64,000 nucleotides of DNA from contig NZ_JAWMTI010000007.1 of NCBI RefSeq assembly GCF_036959255.1, forward strand, positions 124,001 to 188,000, written 5' to 3'. Position numbers and translations under genes: made by a program. This stretch comes from Olivibacter sp036959255. Its GTDB lineage: Bacteria; Bacteroidota; Bacteroidia; Sphingobacteriales; Sphingobacteriaceae. Shown here piece after piece: positions 63,201 to 64,000 of this stretch; positions within the stretch are counted from its first letter, which is position 1, and every line of letters starts with the position of its first letter. Below the pieces are notes generated by a model that searched no databases, had not been told where the DNA came from, and saw only the letters and a list, made by a program, of their open reading frames with translations.

Positions 63201-63432
63201 CACCTCGTTCGGCAGGTATTGAAAAAACGCCTTCTGAGTTAGTCGTTGTACCCGTCTGTTTACTTAGTATTTTTACAGATACCCCCGGCAAGGGTTCACG
63301 CGTTAAGGAATCCATTACTTTTCCCCAAGGTTCTAATGGCTGCTGGGCAAAGGTTGTCGAAGCATAAAGAGCTAAAAAAATGCCTAGCAAGAGTTTAAGC
63401 AAAGCATTAGATTGCAATAGGTTTTTCTTCAT
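60250..63432 (-). CDS. SusC/RagA TonB-dependent transporter (no STN domain)
   Basis: About 1060 residues from the ATG at 63430-63432 (MKKNLLQSNALLKLLLGIFL, then ASTTFAQ). The frame extends to 63531, but that start would lie inside operator 8, so the inner ATG is chosen. Carboxypeptidase-like domain (LPGVSVKILSKQTG), TonB-box-like LDEVVVIGYGTQKK, plug with MAGVTVRSTSGSPGSD and YVVDGVPIDN, barrel with DANGDNKIDAADY, and the terminal FGLNATF. A plain importer without STN domain, sharing most similarity in plug and barrel with the SusC at 38609. Confidence 0.95.
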   Translation of the reverse strand: MKKNLLQSNALLKLLLGIFLALYASTTFAQQPLEPWGKVMDSLTREPLPGVSVKILSKQTGTTTNSEGVFSIPAERGDVLIFSAVGYKQKKYLLHDQAVIQITLEVDNQGLDEVVVIGYGTQKKGNLTGSIASVNAEQLKERPVARVEQALQGQMAGVTVRSTSGSPGSDITINVRGVASINGVSTPLYVVDGVPIDNLSGINPADIQTIDVLKDAASAAIYGSRGSNGVVIVTTKKGKIGKPVISFSGYTALSNIERKVDVMDADQWVSFNKKWLDRQWVNATGLSAAVGQADRIAYAENINNTTYTTREELGTIRTSYGIYDPYWGTDAIEPIDWQDELFRTAPVNDFQINASGATDITNYSISAGIFDQDGIVHGSSFTRYSLRANLETKINDRIRVGLSLAPSLGTRKGANVDGKDNAVARSLSFPGWVLAGSGKMAGADPYKFYDIWGPGGNNVSPYVQAVYNERTNQDTRLNSALNMTIDLLDGLSANGLVGWNYRGNSERTYSPTWIQGTWDTSTPGERSSSRKRTLVSHTLLAQGTLNYNRVFGDHGIEALIGASQERYWDESTDQGQSGFPDDKTWVFDLNRGTVMTTNGIGAAENAMVSFFSRVQYNYKNRYLFSASLRRDGSSKFGPANRWGWFPALSAAWKINEESFFNNLSWMSTAKLRLSWGQAGNDRIGNSQFLSNMTPLNYPFGDAQSLNNGFVLGNISNSMLGWEKSDSYNIGIDLGIFRDRLYLTADLYYKKTSNLLLGAPVSLITGFSNMLDNVGNVDNKGIELMVNSSNLVGVFKWNTSFNISINRNKITSLGSDNSDIRLGQGSTIIQRVGNPINSYYLLDAIGVLRESDFDRGDNGSYIAKIPIYSGQRPGDTKYRDANGDNKIDAADYIIAGNYQPDFEYGLTNTFSYKNLDLSILVQGKLGGDLLSIGSRGWNRPTNDVRWLYMDQWLTNAYWSEEEPGDGKVPAFFSAVTSQYDTNWMYDAGYLRIKNITLGYNIPVKGKVLNRLRVYASCDNVYMWDSYYPGFSPEAATQDNASADWGAYPQARTLSFGLNATF

Positions 63433-63500
63433 TTGTTGATTAATTAGTAAAATAATTGGTTTCGGTATGTCTAAATAAATGTTATAGAGACATTTACTAA

Positions 63501-63545
63501 CGAAAGAACAATATTTGCAAAGTTGGTGCAACCTGCCCCATCCTG
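63501..63545 (-). promoter_or_regulatory. Operator 8 and promoter of susC at 63432
   Basis: GCAACCTGCCCCATCCTG at 63528-63545; a degenerate TTCTTTCG (plus 63501-63508) is in the -7 place 19 bp away. The remaining gap to 63790 holds no visible gene; a single half-site CAGGAT in the other orientation lies at 63681-63686. Confidence 0.55.
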
Positions 63546-63790
63546 TACTTTAAGTGAAATATTTCTAGCAAAACTATTTGGTTGAATAAGGAAACGTTTT
63601 AGCAAAAATGAGCTCCGATCAGGCAAAAATCTACGCAAACGATTCCGATAATACATTGCTTGCAAGAACTCATAACAGTACAGGATGGGATTTCGTATCA
63701 AAAACCCTTCTTTTGAAAGAACCAATGAACACAATGCATTATAAATGCCTTAATTAAACTGTCTTTGAAAATTCATAGGCATATAACCTG

Positions 63791-64000
63791 ATGATAAGTA
63801 AGAAGAATATATCGACATGCGGATTAATTGCCTTGATCATGCTACTCTTCCCTAGCATAGTTCCGGCATTGGCTCAAATAGCAACATCTGATAAGAATAC
63901 CGACCCACAGAAACAAAAGAACGTATTAATTCGTACTGCCGAACATATTGGCCCTGTAATCGGTCTGGATCATCCCGATGTTTTATCCAGTAATAATCGT
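63791..64000 (+). CDS. N-terminus of a secreted protein, cut by the right edge
   Basis: Open from the ATG at 63791 for 70 codons to the edge. It starts MISKKNISTCGLIALIMLLF with a cleavage site near ALAQ, so it is exported. The mature part reads NVLIRTAEHIGPVIGLDHPD; I do not recognise the family. It is divergent from the fifth SusC/SusD pair and could be another enzyme of the locus. Confidence 0.75.
   Translation, partial: MISKKNISTCGLIALIMLLFPSIVPALAQIATSDKNTDPQKQKNVLIRTAEHIGPVIGLDHPDVLSSNNR

Noticed and set aside
63433..63531. Longer N-terminus for the fifth SusC
   Set aside because: The extension lacks signal-peptide character and its start falls within the operator; the inner ATG gives a proper signal peptide.
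63681..63698. CAGGAT half-site in plus orientation before the gene at 63791
   Set aside because: The second half-site 10 bp on is absent and no -7 box stands at the expected distance, so it was not called an operator.

Overview
The window is a large pectin-degradation locus from a Bacteroidota genome. Five SusC/SusD pairs, a FecR/ECF-sigma pair, lipobox-bearing surface enzymes, AT-rich spacers and -33/-7 promoters of the TTTG / TAnnTTTG type all point to this phylum. The style of the dispersed intergenic repeats suggests Sphingobacteriaceae, but that is an inference. The enzyme set fits rhamnogalacturonan I and associated homogalacturonan: two GH78 rhamnosidases plus a GH78-like protein, GH106, two GH105, two GH28, PL1, PL22, a CE12-type SGNH acetylesterase, a CE7 esterase, a GH2 beta-galactosidase, L-rhamnose mutarotase, and several poorly characterised secreted carbohydrate-active proteins.

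Layout (almost everything is on the minus strand, so operons read right to left). 1-6860: an ECF sigma factor and a FecR anti-sigma factor upstream of an STN-type SusC and a SusD cut by the left edge. 7688-20065: SusC/SusD, GH78, Gfo/Idh oxidoreductase, DUF1080 protein, GH78. 20165-41860: a very long unit running SusC/SusD, PL22, five-blade propeller protein, PL1, GH28, then after a hairpin-bearing spacer DUF4450 protein, a six-hairpin glycosidase-like lipoprotein, SGNH esterase, GH105, RhaM and GH106. 42396-47496: a SusC/SusD pair with no enzymes. 47994-52731: GH78-like protein and GH2. 53436-54731: a lone plus-strand CE7 esterase between two direct copies of an intergenic repeat. 55269-58292: GH28 and GH105, each with its own promoter. 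58713-63432: a fifth SusC/SusD pair. 63791-64000: the start of a divergent secreted protein cut by the right edge.

How it fits together. PL1 and GH28 would cut the galacturonan backbone, the esterases remove acetyl groups, SusC/D pairs import oligomers, and periplasmic GH105, GH78, GH106, PL22 and GH2 finish them to monomers. RhaM equilibrates the rhamnose anomers. The Gfo/Idh plus DUF1080 pair between two rhamnosidases suggests an oxidative (3-keto) route for glycosides that ordinary hydrolases handle poorly.

The two most notable regulatory signals are not genes. (1) A direct-repeat operator (minus strand CAGGAY-N4-CAGGWTGC, half-sites 10 bp apart) stands upstream of eight transcription units, including the sigma gene. 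It sits 19-20 bp from a -7-like element in seven of them (the eighth has a degenerate half-site), which is the position expected for an activator replacing the -33 box. No obvious DNA-binding regulator for it is encoded in the window. (2) A convergent promoter and intrinsic terminator define a putative antisense small RNA of about 105 nt over the leader of the sigma-controlled susC. The spacers also carry three copies of a 350-430 bp repeat with hairpin ends, an 11-bp tandem array, and stop-rich degenerate octamer repeats after several genes.
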